From the NCBI GenBank assembly GCA_946540365.1, contig CAMNIH010000090.1:1-7022 (forward strand): DNA of 7,022 nucleotides. Reading direction: 5' to 3'. Within the stretch, counting starts at the first letter, position 1. Each line of letters opens with the position of its first letter. This DNA comes from an uncultured Bacteroidales bacterium. GTDB lineage: Bacteria; Bacteroidota; Bacteroidia; Bacteroidales; P3. The notes beneath the pieces are model-generated. The model was not told where the DNA came from and searched no databases. It was given only the letters and a program-made list of their open reading frames with translations. Of this stretch, positions 1 to 7,011 are shown piece by piece. A program made the position numbers and the translations under genes.

Positions 1-1273
1 CCCAGAGGGGTGCGAACTTCTGCGGGTCGCGCAGGCCGAGCTGCTGGCCCATCTCCAGGCGCAGGGCGCAGAGCTGGGTGCGCGTCTTCATGGCGGGGCC
101 GCAGAGGATCAGCATCAGGTCGCCGGGCTTGGCGCCCATCTTGTCGGCGATGGCCTTGAGGGCCTCGGCGTCGTAGAACTTGTCCACGCTGGACTTGAAG
201 CTGCCGTCGGCGTTGTACTTGATATAGACCATGCCGCCAGCGCCCACCTGCGGACGCTTGACGAAGTCGGTCAGAGCGTCGAGCTGCTTGCGGGTGTACT
301 CGGCGCAGCCTTCGGCCACGATACCCACCACCAACTCACTATTGTCGAAGAGGCCGAAGCCGTGGCCTTTGACCACGTCGGTCACCTCCTTGAACTCCAT
401 ACCGAAGCGGATATCGGGCTTGTCGGAGCCGTAGAGACGCATGGCGTCGTGCCATGTCATGCGGGGGAACTGGTCGAACTCAATGCCCTTCATCTCCTTG
501 AAGAGGTGCTTGGCCAGGCCCTCGAACATGTTGAGCACATCCTCCTGGTGTACGAACGACATCTCGCAGTCGATCTGTGTGAACTCCGGCTGGCGGTCGG
601 CACGCAGGTCTTCGTCGCGGAAGCAGCGCACAATCTGGAAGTAGCGGTCCATGCCGGCCACCATGAGCAGCTGCTTGTACTGCTGGGGCGACTGCGGCAG
701 GGCGTAGAACTCGCCGGGATTCATGCGGCTGGGCACTACGAAGTCGCGGGCGCCCTCGGGCGTGCTCTTGATAAGCATGGGGGTCTCGATCTCGAGGAAG
801 TCACGATCGGACAGGTAGTTGCGCACCAGCATAGCCATGCGGTGGCGCATCTCGAGGTTCTGGCGCACGGGGTTGCGACGGATGTCGAGGTAGCGGTAGC
901 GCATGCGCAGGTCGTCGCCGCCGTCGCTCTGGTCCTCGATGGTGAAGGGAGGAGTCTTGGCTTCGTTAAGCACAACAAGCTCTGTCACCTCGATCTCCAC
1001 CTCGCCGGTCGGGATCTTGCTGTTCTTCGAACTGCGTTCGATCACCTTGCCAGTGACCTGAATCACGTATTCGCGGCCCAGCTTGCGAGCCTGCTCGCAG
1101 AGCGGCGCATTGGTCTCCATATTGAAAGCCAGCTGCGTAATTCCGTAACGGTCGCGTAGGTCGATAAAGGTCATGCCGCCGAGGTCGCGCGATCGTTGCA
1201 CCCAGCCGGCCAGAGTTACCGTTTGTCCAACATTGGCGAGTCGCAACTCGCCGCAAGTATTTGTTCTATACAT
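1..1273 (-). CDS. aspS: Aspartyl-tRNA synthetase, C-terminus cut off by window edge
   Basis: This class II synthetase charges tRNA-Asp with aspartate in the cytosol. The window holds the first 424 residues; the family is usually about 585-590 long, so roughly 160 residues, including motif 3, lie beyond base 1. Residues 1-105 are the OB-fold anticodon-binding domain. Motif 1 is near 158-183 ([20 protein letters not shown]). Motif 2 is near 211-235, with [17 protein letters not shown] at 219-235 and the aspartate-specific QSPQ at 194-197. About 290-415 is the bacterial GAD insertion, and the visible part ends in APLW, matching E. coli AspS. Leu31 and Lys83 align with E. coli Leu30 and Lys85, where non-discriminating enzymes such as that of Pseudomonas have His at the first site; I infer a discriminating enzyme specific for tRNA-Asp. 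The ATG start gives an N-terminus ([12 protein letters not shown]) that aligns end to end with other bacterial AspS proteins. It has its own promoter 35 bases upstream. Confidence 0.97.
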   Translation of the reverse strand, partial: MYRTNTCGELRLANVGQTVTLAGWVQRSRDLGGMTFIDLRDRYGITQLAFNMETNAPLCEQARKLGREYVIQVTGKVIERSSKNSKIPTGEVEIEVTELVVLNEAKTPPFTIEDQSDGGDDLRMRYRYLDIRRNPVRQNLEMRHRMAMLVRNYLSDRDFLEIETPMLIKSTPEGARDFVVPSRMNPGEFYALPQSPQQYKQLLMVAGMDRYFQIVRCFRDEDLRADRQPEFTQIDCEMSFVHQEDVLNMFEGLAKHLFKEMKGIEFDQFPRMTWHDAMRLYGSDKPDIRFGMEFKEVTDVVKGHGFGLFDNSELVVGIVAEGCAEYTRKQLDALTDFVKRPQVGAGGMVYIKYNADGSFKSSVDKFYDAEALKAIADKMGAKPGDLMLILCGPAMKTRTQLCALRLEMGQQLGLRDPQKFAPLW

Positions 1274-1307
1274 CGTTTCTCAATTAATATCTATATAAAT
1301 TGATTTG

Positions 1308-1315
1308 CAAAGATA
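1308..1315 (-). promoter_or_regulatory. Bacteroidota -7 promoter box for aspS
   Basis: On the minus strand this reads TATCTTTG, an exact match to the Bacteroidota housekeeping -7 consensus TAnnTTTG. It lies in the 72-base gap between the phosphatase-family gene and aspS, 34 bases upstream of the aspS ATG. A weak -33 candidate (TTTC, 1337-1340) sits 21 bases upstream. Transcription would start a few bases downstream and give a leader of about 25-30 nt. I see no convincing terminator for the preceding gene in this gap, so read-through into aspS is possible. Confidence 0.7.
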
Positions 1316-1345
1316 CACATTTTTCGCGAAACACTTGAAAAGATA

Positions 1346-2383
1346 TCACCGTCGCTTCATTCGCAGTAGCAGAGGCAGGTGGTCGCTGAGACCACCTTCG
1401 TAGAGGGGTCCACGATAGGTTCGATGGGGACGCTGCCCGGGGCCAGACGTATCGTCGACAAGCAAGTGGTCATAACGCATGAGCCTCATGTCTCGCACCA
1501 TCCATCGCTCGTTGGCCAGCAGGAACATCTGGTCCAAGTATTCCCATTGGCCCTGATACTTATGTGATCCCCAGTTCTTAGGCATCTTGAGCGTAAGATT
1601 GCGGATACCGTCGGCATTGACACTGTCAGACCCGAAGCCCATAGCCTCGCTGACAGGGGCCTCGGCCGTCGTGGCGTTCAGATCACCCATAGCCAACACA
1701 ACGGCATCGGGGTGGTCGGCATAGAGTGAATCCATTTTCGACCTCAACAACGAAGCAATACGGAGTCGATGCCGGTCGGCCTCGTCGCCACCACGCTTCG
1801 ATGGCCAATGGTTAAGCAACAAGTAGATGCTATCGCCAGCGATAGTCGACCCTTCGACCAACAATATGTCGCGTGTAAAGAAATCGGAAGCGCTGTCACT
1901 GACGCCGATGGGACGGCTGGAATGCACCCGGAAACGGTCAGCCCTGTAGATAAGCGCCACATCAATACCTCGCCGGTCAGGCGAGTCATAGTGGACATAA
2001 CGATAGCCCACCTGGCTGAGCGGAGTCCCCTCACAGAGGTTACGCAACACATATTTATTCTCCACCTCGGCCAGACCGACCACATCGGGCAAATCCATCA
2101 TCGTAAGCGTCTTATAGACACCATACAATTTGTCCCACATCCGGCGTTGGGTCCAGTGCAGGTCCCCCTGCGGAGTAAACTCATCGTCGTTGGTCTTCGG
2201 GTCGTCACGGGTGTCGAAGAGATTCTCAACATTCCACCATGCGGCCGAGAATAACGAAGTGTCTTGCGATTGAACAGTAGCTGGCATAAACAATAACAAT
2301 AGGGAAACGACGTGTCGGGTCCGCAGCAGACAAGCATGCCCTATGCGAACGCGGCACGCCGCGTCCCTACTTATCTTTTTCAT
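1346..2383 (-). CDS. Exported endonuclease/exonuclease/phosphatase-family hydrolase
   Basis: A 345-residue protein of the metal-dependent endonuclease/exonuclease/phosphatase (DNase I-like) superfamily. The substrate could be DNA, RNA, a sugar phosphate or a phospholipid head group; the sequence does not decide. A signal peptide spans about residues 1-39: a basic N-region, a hydrophobic core at 24-36 (HVVSLLLLFMPAT) and probable cleavage after VQS39. The product should be periplasmic or secreted. The full catalytic set is present: Asn51 in WWNVENLFD, metal-binding Glu106 in GLAEVEN, Asp141 in DRRGIDVALIYR, Asn191-His192 in NHWPS, Asp234/Asn236 in GDLNA, Asp284 in EYLDQMF and Asp334-His335 in GLSDH. 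Nothing suggests loss of activity. The start overlaps the stop of the upstream EF-hand gene as ATGA, which fixes the start and implies translational coupling. The N-region before the hydrophobic core is unusually long, about 23 residues. The superfamily call is firm; the reaction is unknown. Confidence 0.9.
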   Translation of the reverse strand: MKKISRDAACRVRIGHACLLRTRHVVSLLLLFMPATVQSQDTSLFSAAWWNVENLFDTRDDPKTNDDEFTPQGDLHWTQRRMWDKLYGVYKTLTMMDLPDVVGLAEVENKYVLRNLCEGTPLSQVGYRYVHYDSPDRRGIDVALIYRADRFRVHSSRPIGVSDSASDFFTRDILLVEGSTIAGDSIYLLLNHWPSKRGGDEADRHRLRIASLLRSKMDSLYADHPDAVVLAMGDLNATTAEAPVSEAMGFGSDSVNADGIRNLTLKMPKNWGSHKYQGQWEYLDQMFLLANERWMVRDMRLMRYDHLLVDDTSGPGQRPHRTYRGPLYEGGLSDHLPLLLRMKRR

Positions 2384-4413
2384 TCAGCGGGAGCTTCTTC
2401 AACCACAGGTTCCTCGACGACAGGCGTCGTGTCGACCACCTCACTCTCGACCACTTCCGCCTCAGCCACAGGCTTGGGCTCCCATACCCAACGATGCTGC
2501 GTCAGCTTGAAGCCGACGATAAACAGCGCAGCAAGAACCACGAGCCAGATGAGGCACTTTTTCCACCAAGCCATCTTCTTGTCGGCCAGCGGGTCGTTCA
2601 TCACCACCTTGGGATATTTGGCCATGCTGGTGAGGGTCTTGCCGAAGGTGGTGTTCACCTTCACGTTGCTATTGATGGCCCAACCGTTGGCATTGAGCAC
2701 AGGACCCAGGTTGCGCTTGCGCAGCTTGATCCAGGCCAGCAGCATCGACGGACCGCTAATGAGGATGATCACGGCGGCGATGAGCAGGAGAATATTGTAC
2801 CATTTGTCCGTCACGAACCCACCAAGCATGCCTAAGGCGGCACCGATGGCGCCCACGGCCAGGCCGATGGCGGCAAAGATACCGGCGAACTTGGCAATGT
2901 CGAACGGGGCTGCCTTCTTGGCGTCGGCTGCTGCGGCACCTTCGGCCGGGGCCGCTGTGAGGTTGGTGCTGGCTGTATCTGCCTTGGCAGTCATATTCTC
3001 AAATTGCTTGCTTTCCTTCTCCGTGGCGCTCTTGGTGATTTTCTCGGTCACCCAGTTGCCAAACTTGCGGTAGGGACTCCAGAAGGCCTGGCGCACGCTG
3101 ATCGGGTTGTCGACGATCTTGGTGACCGTGGCGTCCCAATCCTTGCCTGTACGATCGTAGAAGATGGCGTTTTTACCCTCGTGCAGGCCGCCGATCTCGC
3201 CGTCGGTCAGGGCCGCCACGATGTCCATCTGAGCGCCGTCCTTGGCCACACAATGGCAGTAGAGCAGATACATTCCACTCTTGCCGGCCGTGGCAGTGCT
3301 CTTGCCCATGTCGCTCACCTTGACGCAGAGGTCGCAGCAGCGCTGGTCAATATAAAGCTGGCCGGCTTGGAAAATGGCCAGATGACCATCGCGGCGATAG
3401 AAATCCTTAAATACGACATAGTTATGGAGCAACGTGTAGTAGTCGCGGCAGTAGCGCACCAGGCGCTCCACAGGGGCGATAGCAGCAGCATGGGTAGCCA
3501 ACTGCTCTGCGATAGCGTCATTCATCGCCGTCTCGCCGGCAGCCTTCCACGCTGTGTAGCCGTCCACCTTGGCCACAATAGCGTTCCATTCTTCCTCGTT
3601 CATCTTCTTCTCGCCCTGCAACTCGGGCACGGCGGCCACCAAAGCTGCCATGGCACCCTGCCAAGCGGGGTTGATGCCCTCGGTCAGCGGCAGATCGCCG
3701 TCCTTGCGCGGACGTGCCAGAGGATAAGTACCTATCTCGGCCACGTTGGCGGCCAGATCCTCGCCACTGATGGCGGCGATCTTGTCCACCTGCACATCGA
3801 GTACCGCCGAGGCGTCCTCGTCGAACTGGACCAGCTTGCAGCGCATGAACCAATCGGCCACCTTGGCACGCACAGCATTCACCGCCGCTTCGGCGGCATC
3901 GCTGCCCTCGCCGTAAGGAGGCTCGTAGGGTTCCCCTTCGGCCGCCTTGTATTCTGCCTTGCACTTCTCCTCATACACAGCCATATAATCCTGCACATCC
4001 TGCAGGGAGATGGAATCTTTCTCCAGACCCAGTTTCTCAAGTATCAAACGGGCAGCAGCGAGCACCTCCTTACCTTCGTCCGTGTTCTCACAGATATCGC
4101 CGAAGAGCACGGTGTCTGACCCTTTGAGCAGCAGATCGAGATTGACCAGCACTTTCTTGAGCCACTGCGAAGCAGCCACCACCTCGTGGGCACGTATCTT
4201 GCCGTCATTATCGCTGTCCATCAGGGCGAGCGTTTTCTCGTCAAACTCCAGCCCCTTCACCGGGCAACTGAGCACCGTCCACAACTTCTGGTCCAGCTCG
4301 TCCAGATGGGCCACGTCGTCACCGGTTTCGATGTTGACACGCGTCACACCACCCACAGTGCTGTACTTCCATTCATAACCTTGCTTTGAAAGCAGTTTGT
4401 CTATCTTTGCCAT
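2380..4413 (-). CDS. EF-hand membrane protein of unknown function
   Basis: A 677-residue protein whose function I do not recognise. There is no signal peptide. Residues 66-77 (DSDNDGKIRAHE) are a canonical calcium-binding EF-hand loop with D-x-D-x-D-G-x-I-x-x-x-E spacing; I see no second canonical loop. The rest of the first 460 residues looks soluble, mixed helical and charged. A cysteine cluster follows: Cys359, Cys360 and Cys363 (CCDLC), then Cys386 and Cys388 (CHC), which might bind metal. An Ala/Thr-rich linker spans about 478-503. Three hydrophobic segments lie near 506-533, 539-560 and 619-636. The basic loop between the last two (KLRKRN, DKK, KK) suggests, by the positive-inside rule, a cytosolic N-terminal region and a periplasmic tail. 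The tail, about 646-677, is rich in Val, Glu and Pro. The gene has its own promoter and overlaps the exported hydrolase gene by 4 bases. The A/T-rich leader has no Shine-Dalgarno sequence, and the ATG is the first Met of the frame. A calcium-responsive membrane sensor or scaffold is possible but unproven. Confidence 0.9.
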   Translation of the reverse strand: MAKIDKLLSKQGYEWKYSTVGGVTRVNIETGDDVAHLDELDQKLWTVLSCPVKGLEFDEKTLALMDSDNDGKIRAHEVVAASQWLKKVLVNLDLLLKGSDTVLFGDICENTDEGKEVLAAARLILEKLGLEKDSISLQDVQDYMAVYEEKCKAEYKAAEGEPYEPPYGEGSDAAEAAVNAVRAKVADWFMRCKLVQFDEDASAVLDVQVDKIAAISGEDLAANVAEIGTYPLARPRKDGDLPLTEGINPAWQGAMAALVAAVPELQGEKKMNEEEWNAIVAKVDGYTAWKAAGETAMNDAIAEQLATHAAAIAPVERLVRYCRDYYTLLHNYVVFKDFYRRDGHLAIFQAGQLYIDQRCCDLCVKVSDMGKSTATAGKSGMYLLYCHCVAKDGAQMDIVAALTDGEIGGLHEGKNAIFYDRTGKDWDATVTKIVDNPISVRQAFWSPYRKFGNWVTEKITKSATEKESKQFENMTAKADTASTNLTAAPAEGAAAADAKKAAPFDIAKFAGIFAAIGLAVGAIGAALGMLGGFVTDKWYNILLLIAAVIILISGPSMLLAWIKLRKRNLGPVLNANGWAINSNVKVNTTFGKTLTSMAKYPKVVMNDPLADKKMAWWKKCLIWLVVLAALFIVGFKLTQHRWVWEPKPVAEAEVVESEVVDTTPVVEEPVVEEAPAE

Positions 4414-4492
4414 ATAAATATGTATTTATTATTCTCATTAACAACTATCCCTCAACACATTGCACAACAAATCCCCTATCTGTTGCCTACTG

Positions 4493-4500
4493 CAAATATA
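4493..4500 (-). promoter_or_regulatory. Bacteroidota -7 promoter box for the EF-hand/phosphatase unit
   Basis: The minus strand reads TATATTTG, matching TAnnTTTG. A -33-like TTGG (4520-4523) lies 19 bases upstream, which is the expected spacing. It is 79 bases upstream of the EF-hand gene's ATG, giving a leader of roughly 70-75 nt. It sits just past the probable terminator of the CapA-like gene, which supports a new transcription unit beginning here. Confidence 0.65.
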
Positions 4501-4533
4501 CAATTTCTTTTCATATATGCCAACCAAGCATAT

Positions 4534-4557
4534 AAAAAAAGCACAAAAATATGCTTT
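4534..4557 (-). terminator. Weak intrinsic terminator candidate after the CapA-like gene
   Basis: On the minus strand AAAGCA (4557-4552), an 8-base loop and TGCTTT (4543-4538) form a 6-bp stem, followed directly by four more Ts and then ATA. The stem overlaps the TAA stop of the CapA-like gene at 4556-4558. Only two pairs are G-C, so the hairpin is weak. A longer competing A/T-rich repeat, AAGCATAT (4526-4533) with ATATGCTT (4549-4556), uses the same bases. Its position between a gene end and the next promoter is the best support. Confidence 0.4.
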
Positions 4558-5695
4558 AGTGATGCATGCCCTGATAGAAGCGCCGCTCTTGAATGGGACA
4601 TTCAGCCTCAGGGTCATGCGTACACGGCGACAGACGACGACGGGTGTTCTCGCTGAAACGGAGCAGGGCCGGCCGCAACTCGGGTTCAATCTGGTAGAGA
4701 TCAGGATATTCAACGGCATCGGTGGAGGGAACAACATAGTAATGATAGCGGCCGTCCATCGTGCCACGGTGTACCCAGTAAGGCAGGTATCCCATCCGCA
4801 CCGCGCTGACGCTGTCGCCTCGGCGCACAAGCTCCAACTCGACCATAATGCCGCCGTCGCAGTTCTCATCACGCTGGTTGCTCACAAAGTTGCCCATCGA
4901 GTAAACCACCGGCTCGGGGTAACGATCATTGTCAGGGCGTGCATCAATGGTAAAATTCTGAACCACATGAGGATGACCTCCAATAATGGCATCCGCACCA
5001 TGTACCAGCATCCACTCGGCAAGCTCCTGCTGCTCACGATTGGCCGTCAACTGGTACTCGATTCCCCAGTGGATGAGCACCACCGTGTAGTCGGCACCAC
5101 GTTCACGCGCCGCCTGCAAGTCACGCAACATCAGCACTGTGTCTATAAAATTCACCACATTGGGTGGCCGAACCTCGATACCGTTGGTACCGTATGTGTA
5201 GCAGAGCAGTGCCAGTCGTATACCACGGCAATCAACCATCAACGGGTGGTTGTCCATGCGGCCGAGGGTATCAGCGTAAGTGCCAAGGTGAGCGATGCCA
5301 AGGGAGTCGAGCTCGCGGAGTGTCCTCTCCAGCCCGGCCCGACCCCGATCCATACAGTGGTTGTTAGCGGTGGTCAGAATATCGAAGCCCGCATCACGGG
5401 CCGCAGCCGCCATAGCCGTCGGCGACGAGAACTGAGGGTAGCCCGTAAACGGCGGCCCCGCCAACGTAACCTCCAGGTTGGCGATAGCCCAATCGGCACT
5501 TTGTATGTAGTCACGCACATAGCGGAACGACGGTTCGTAATCGTAACTCCCGTCGGCCTGTCGTGCCGCATTGATCTGAGGGCCATGCCCCATTATGTCG
5601 CCACCGAAAACAATACGCAACGTATCACTGTCAGTCTGTGCATACAGATTGACACAAACCGACAGCAACAGCGTCAGCAGTAGCGGACGTCTCAT
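4556..5695 (-). CDS. Exported CapA-like (PGA_cap) metallophosphatase-fold protein
   Basis: A 379-residue protein of the CapA/PGA_cap family, which has a calcineurin-like metallophosphatase fold and is named for the poly-gamma-glutamate capsule protein CapA. The true substrate here is unknown. Residues 1-19 are a signal peptide (MRRPLLLTLLLSVCVNLYA, then Gln20); Cys14 has a poor lipobox (Val at -1), so type I cleavage is more likely than a lipoprotein. The family's metal-site motifs are present in order: Asp33 in GGDIMG, Asn73 and Glu75 in NLEV, Asn112-His113 in TTANNH, His209 in IHWGIEY, His241 and His243 in GGHPHVVQ, and Asn269 in YSMGNF. The domain spans about 26-275; the remaining 100 residues are a less conserved C-terminal region with a Cys358/Cys366 pair that could form a disulfide. 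The ATG overlaps the acetate kinase stop as ATGA, implying coupled translation. No capB/capC-type ligase genes are visible in the window, so a capsule role is not supported. Confidence 0.88.
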   Translation of the reverse strand: MRRPLLLTLLLSVCVNLYAQTDSDTLRIVFGGDIMGHGPQINAARQADGSYDYEPSFRYVRDYIQSADWAIANLEVTLAGPPFTGYPQFSSPTAMAAAARDAGFDILTTANNHCMDRGRAGLERTLRELDSLGIAHLGTYADTLGRMDNHPLMVDCRGIRLALLCYTYGTNGIEVRPPNVVNFIDTVLMLRDLQAARERGADYTVVLIHWGIEYQLTANREQQELAEWMLVHGADAIIGGHPHVVQNFTIDARPDNDRYPEPVVYSMGNFVSNQRDENCDGGIMVELELVRRGDSVSAVRMGYLPYWVHRGTMDGRYHYYVVPSTDAVEYPDLYQIEPELRPALLRFSENTRRRLSPCTHDPEAECPIQERRFYQGMHH

Positions 5696-6894
5696 TTCTG
5701 ACCCGTTACAATCTTGTAGGTATCCACCGCGATGGCCAGCTCCTCGTCGGTCAGCACCACGGCGGTAGTCACACGCGATCCGGGCTTGCTGATGACGGCG
5801 TCGACGCCCGCAGTGCGGTCGTTGAGCTCCATGTCGATGTCCACCCCCAGCCAGTCCATATCTTTCAATATCTCATGGCGCATAAACCATGCGTTCTCGC
5901 CGATGCCGCCGGTGAAGACCAGCAGGTCGCAGCCGTTCATCTGGGCCATGAAAGCACCGATATACTTCTTGCAGCGTTGTGCGAAGACCTCGAAAGCAAG
6001 GGTGTTGCGCTTGTCGCCACGTTGCACACCGGCCCAGATGTCACGCATGTCGGGCGAACCACCAGTGAGACCCACCAGACCGCTCTTCTTATAGAGAATG
6101 TCGTTGATTTGCTGAGGAGTCAAGTCAGCCTTCTCCATCAGGTAAAGCAACGCACCGACGTCGATGTCGCCACAGCGCGAACCCATGGTAAGGCCCTCGA
6201 GCGAGGTCATGCCCATCGAGTTGTTGACACTCCGGCCGTGGTCGATGGCGCAAATGGAGGCTCCGCTGCCGAGATGGCAAGTAATGATTTTCAAGTCCTT
6301 CCAGTACTTGCCGATCATCTTGGCACCCTTTTTGGCCACGAAACGATGACTCGTGCCATGGAAGCCGTAGCGGCGGATGCCGTACTGTTCGTAGTATTCG
6401 TAGGGAATACCATAGAGGTAGTTCTTCGGCTCGATGGTGAGGTTGAACGACGTATCGAACACCGCCACCTGCGGCACATTGGGCATCACGTTGTTGATGG
6501 CCTCAGCCCCCATGATGTTGCCGGGGATATGCAACGGGGCCAGGTCGATAAGCGACTCTTCCTTGTTGATCACCTCGCGCGTAATCTGCACACTCTCGGT
6601 AAAATACTCACCGCCATGAGCAAAGCGATGGCCCACGGCACTCACCTCCTTGATACTTCCGATGACACCCGTTGTCGGGTCGGTCAACGCAGCCATCACC
6701 ATCCGCAAACCCTCGGTGTGATTGGGAATGGGACGCTCGAAGGTGTGCTTCTCGCCGTGCGATGTATAGGAAAAAATACCGCTTTCCAGACCGATACGTT
6801 CCAACAGACCTTTGGTCAACACGGTCCTGGTATCGACGTCGATGAGTTGATACTTCAACGACGAACTGCCACAATTGAGGACTAAAATCTTCAT
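5692..6894 (-). CDS. ackA: Acetate kinase-family acyl kinase with altered substrate pocket
   Basis: A 400-residue ASKHA-fold kinase of the acetate kinase family. Family members interconvert acetyl phosphate + ADP with acetate + ATP in the cytosol, usually after phosphotransacetylase. It has full family length and both signatures: KILVLNCGSSSLKY (2-15) and RRYGFHGTSH (174-183). Numbering runs one below the well-studied Methanosarcina thermophila enzyme up to residue 330. Conserved are Asn7, Ser10, Ser12, Arg90, His122, Asp147, His179, His207, Arg240, Gly330-Ile331 (FTGGIGEN) and Glu384, so it should be active and use ATP. Unusual are Ala92 for pocket Val93, Ser231 for pocket Pro232, Ser210 for Asn211 (HLGSG, not HLGNG), Ile123 in PLHIP (normally PLHNP) and FDTSFN for FDTAFH. 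It may therefore prefer another short acid, such as propionate; this is inference. It leads a unit with the CapA-like gene. Whether a pta gene lies upstream cannot be seen. Confidence 0.93.
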   Translation of the reverse strand: MKILVLNCGSSSLKYQLIDVDTRTVLTKGLLERIGLESGIFSYTSHGEKHTFERPIPNHTEGLRMVMAALTDPTTGVIGSIKEVSAVGHRFAHGGEYFTESVQITREVINKEESLIDLAPLHIPGNIMGAEAINNVMPNVPQVAVFDTSFNLTIEPKNYLYGIPYEYYEQYGIRRYGFHGTSHRFVAKKGAKMIGKYWKDLKIITCHLGSGASICAIDHGRSVNNSMGMTSLEGLTMGSRCGDIDVGALLYLMEKADLTPQQINDILYKKSGLVGLTGGSPDMRDIWAGVQRGDKRNTLAFEVFAQRCKKYIGAFMAQMNGCDLLVFTGGIGENAWFMRHEILKDMDWLGVDIDMELNDRTAGVDAVISKPGSRVTTAVVLTDEELAIAVDTYKIVTGQK

Positions 6895-7003
6895 AGGCCG
6901 ATAACTTAAATTTCCTTAATAACGGCCCTTGACACTTTTTATTGTGTCATCGTTACTTTTTTGATTGAATGTAGACTCAACAATCAAGTGCAACACCGTT
7001 GTG
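6895..7003 (-). promoter_or_regulatory. Structured 5' leader of the acetate kinase gene
   Basis: About 110 bases separate the promoter box from the ackA ATG, and no gene fits in them. Three successive inverted repeats lie here: TTGATTG/CAATCAA (6961-6967 and 6981-6987), TGACAC/GTGTCA (6930-6935 and 6944-6949) and a GC clamp GGCCG/CGGCC (6896-6900 and 6923-6927). The last arm ends one base before the ATG and loops out the only purine-rich stretch (AAGGAAA) that could help ribosome binding. Neither strand has a hairpin plus U-tract typical of an intrinsic terminator. The first two repeats could equally be DNA operators. I recognise no known riboswitch class. Confidence 0.4.
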
Positions 7004-7011
7004 CAAAGATA
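7004..7011 (-). promoter_or_regulatory. Bacteroidota -7 promoter box for ackA and the CapA-like gene
   Basis: The minus strand reads TATCTTTG, identical to the aspS box and matching TAnnTTTG. The expected -33 element would fall at about 7030, beyond the window, so it cannot be checked. It is 109 bases upstream of the ackA ATG, which makes the leader longer than that of the other two units. Confidence 0.55.

Noticed and set aside
362..1159. Open frame of 265 codons on the plus strand opposite aspS
   Set aside because: The opposite strand encodes clear AspS motifs through this whole stretch; the plus-strand translation is a repetitive Leu/Val/His/Ala shadow.
3004..4119. Open frame of 371 codons on the plus strand opposite the EF-hand gene
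   Set aside because: It lies wholly within a well-supported 677-residue gene. The translation is compositionally odd (His-, Leu- and Val-rich) and shows no recognisable motif.
4402..4409. TATCTTTG promoter-like box on the plus strand
   Set aside because: It is the reverse complement of the codons for Ala2-Lys3-Ile4 of the EF-hand protein and would drive transcription only antisense into the CapA-like gene. Coincidence is the simpler reading.
5654..5656. Cys14 of the CapA-like protein as a lipoprotein acylation site
   Set aside because: The residue before it is Val, which is unfavourable in a lipobox, and a good type I site (YA before Gln20) follows.
4460..5683. Long open frame of 407 codons on the plus strand opposite the CapA-like gene
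   Set aside because: It mirrors a gene with a signal peptide and complete family motifs. Its own translation shows no domain, is rich in His, Val and Arg, and has no promoter or credible start. It is a composition artefact of a GC-rich gene.
5875..6885. Open frame of 336 codons on the plus strand opposite ackA
   Set aside because: It lies opposite an unmistakable acetate kinase-family gene. The translation is His/Val-rich without domain features, as expected for an antisense shadow.
6930..6949. TGACAC/GTGTCA repeat as an intrinsic terminator or CRP/FNR-type site
   Set aside because: On the minus strand no U-tract follows the stem, and the 8-base spacing does not fit the TGTGA-N6-TCACA or TTGAT-N4-ATCAA site patterns. 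It is kept only as one of the leader repeats.
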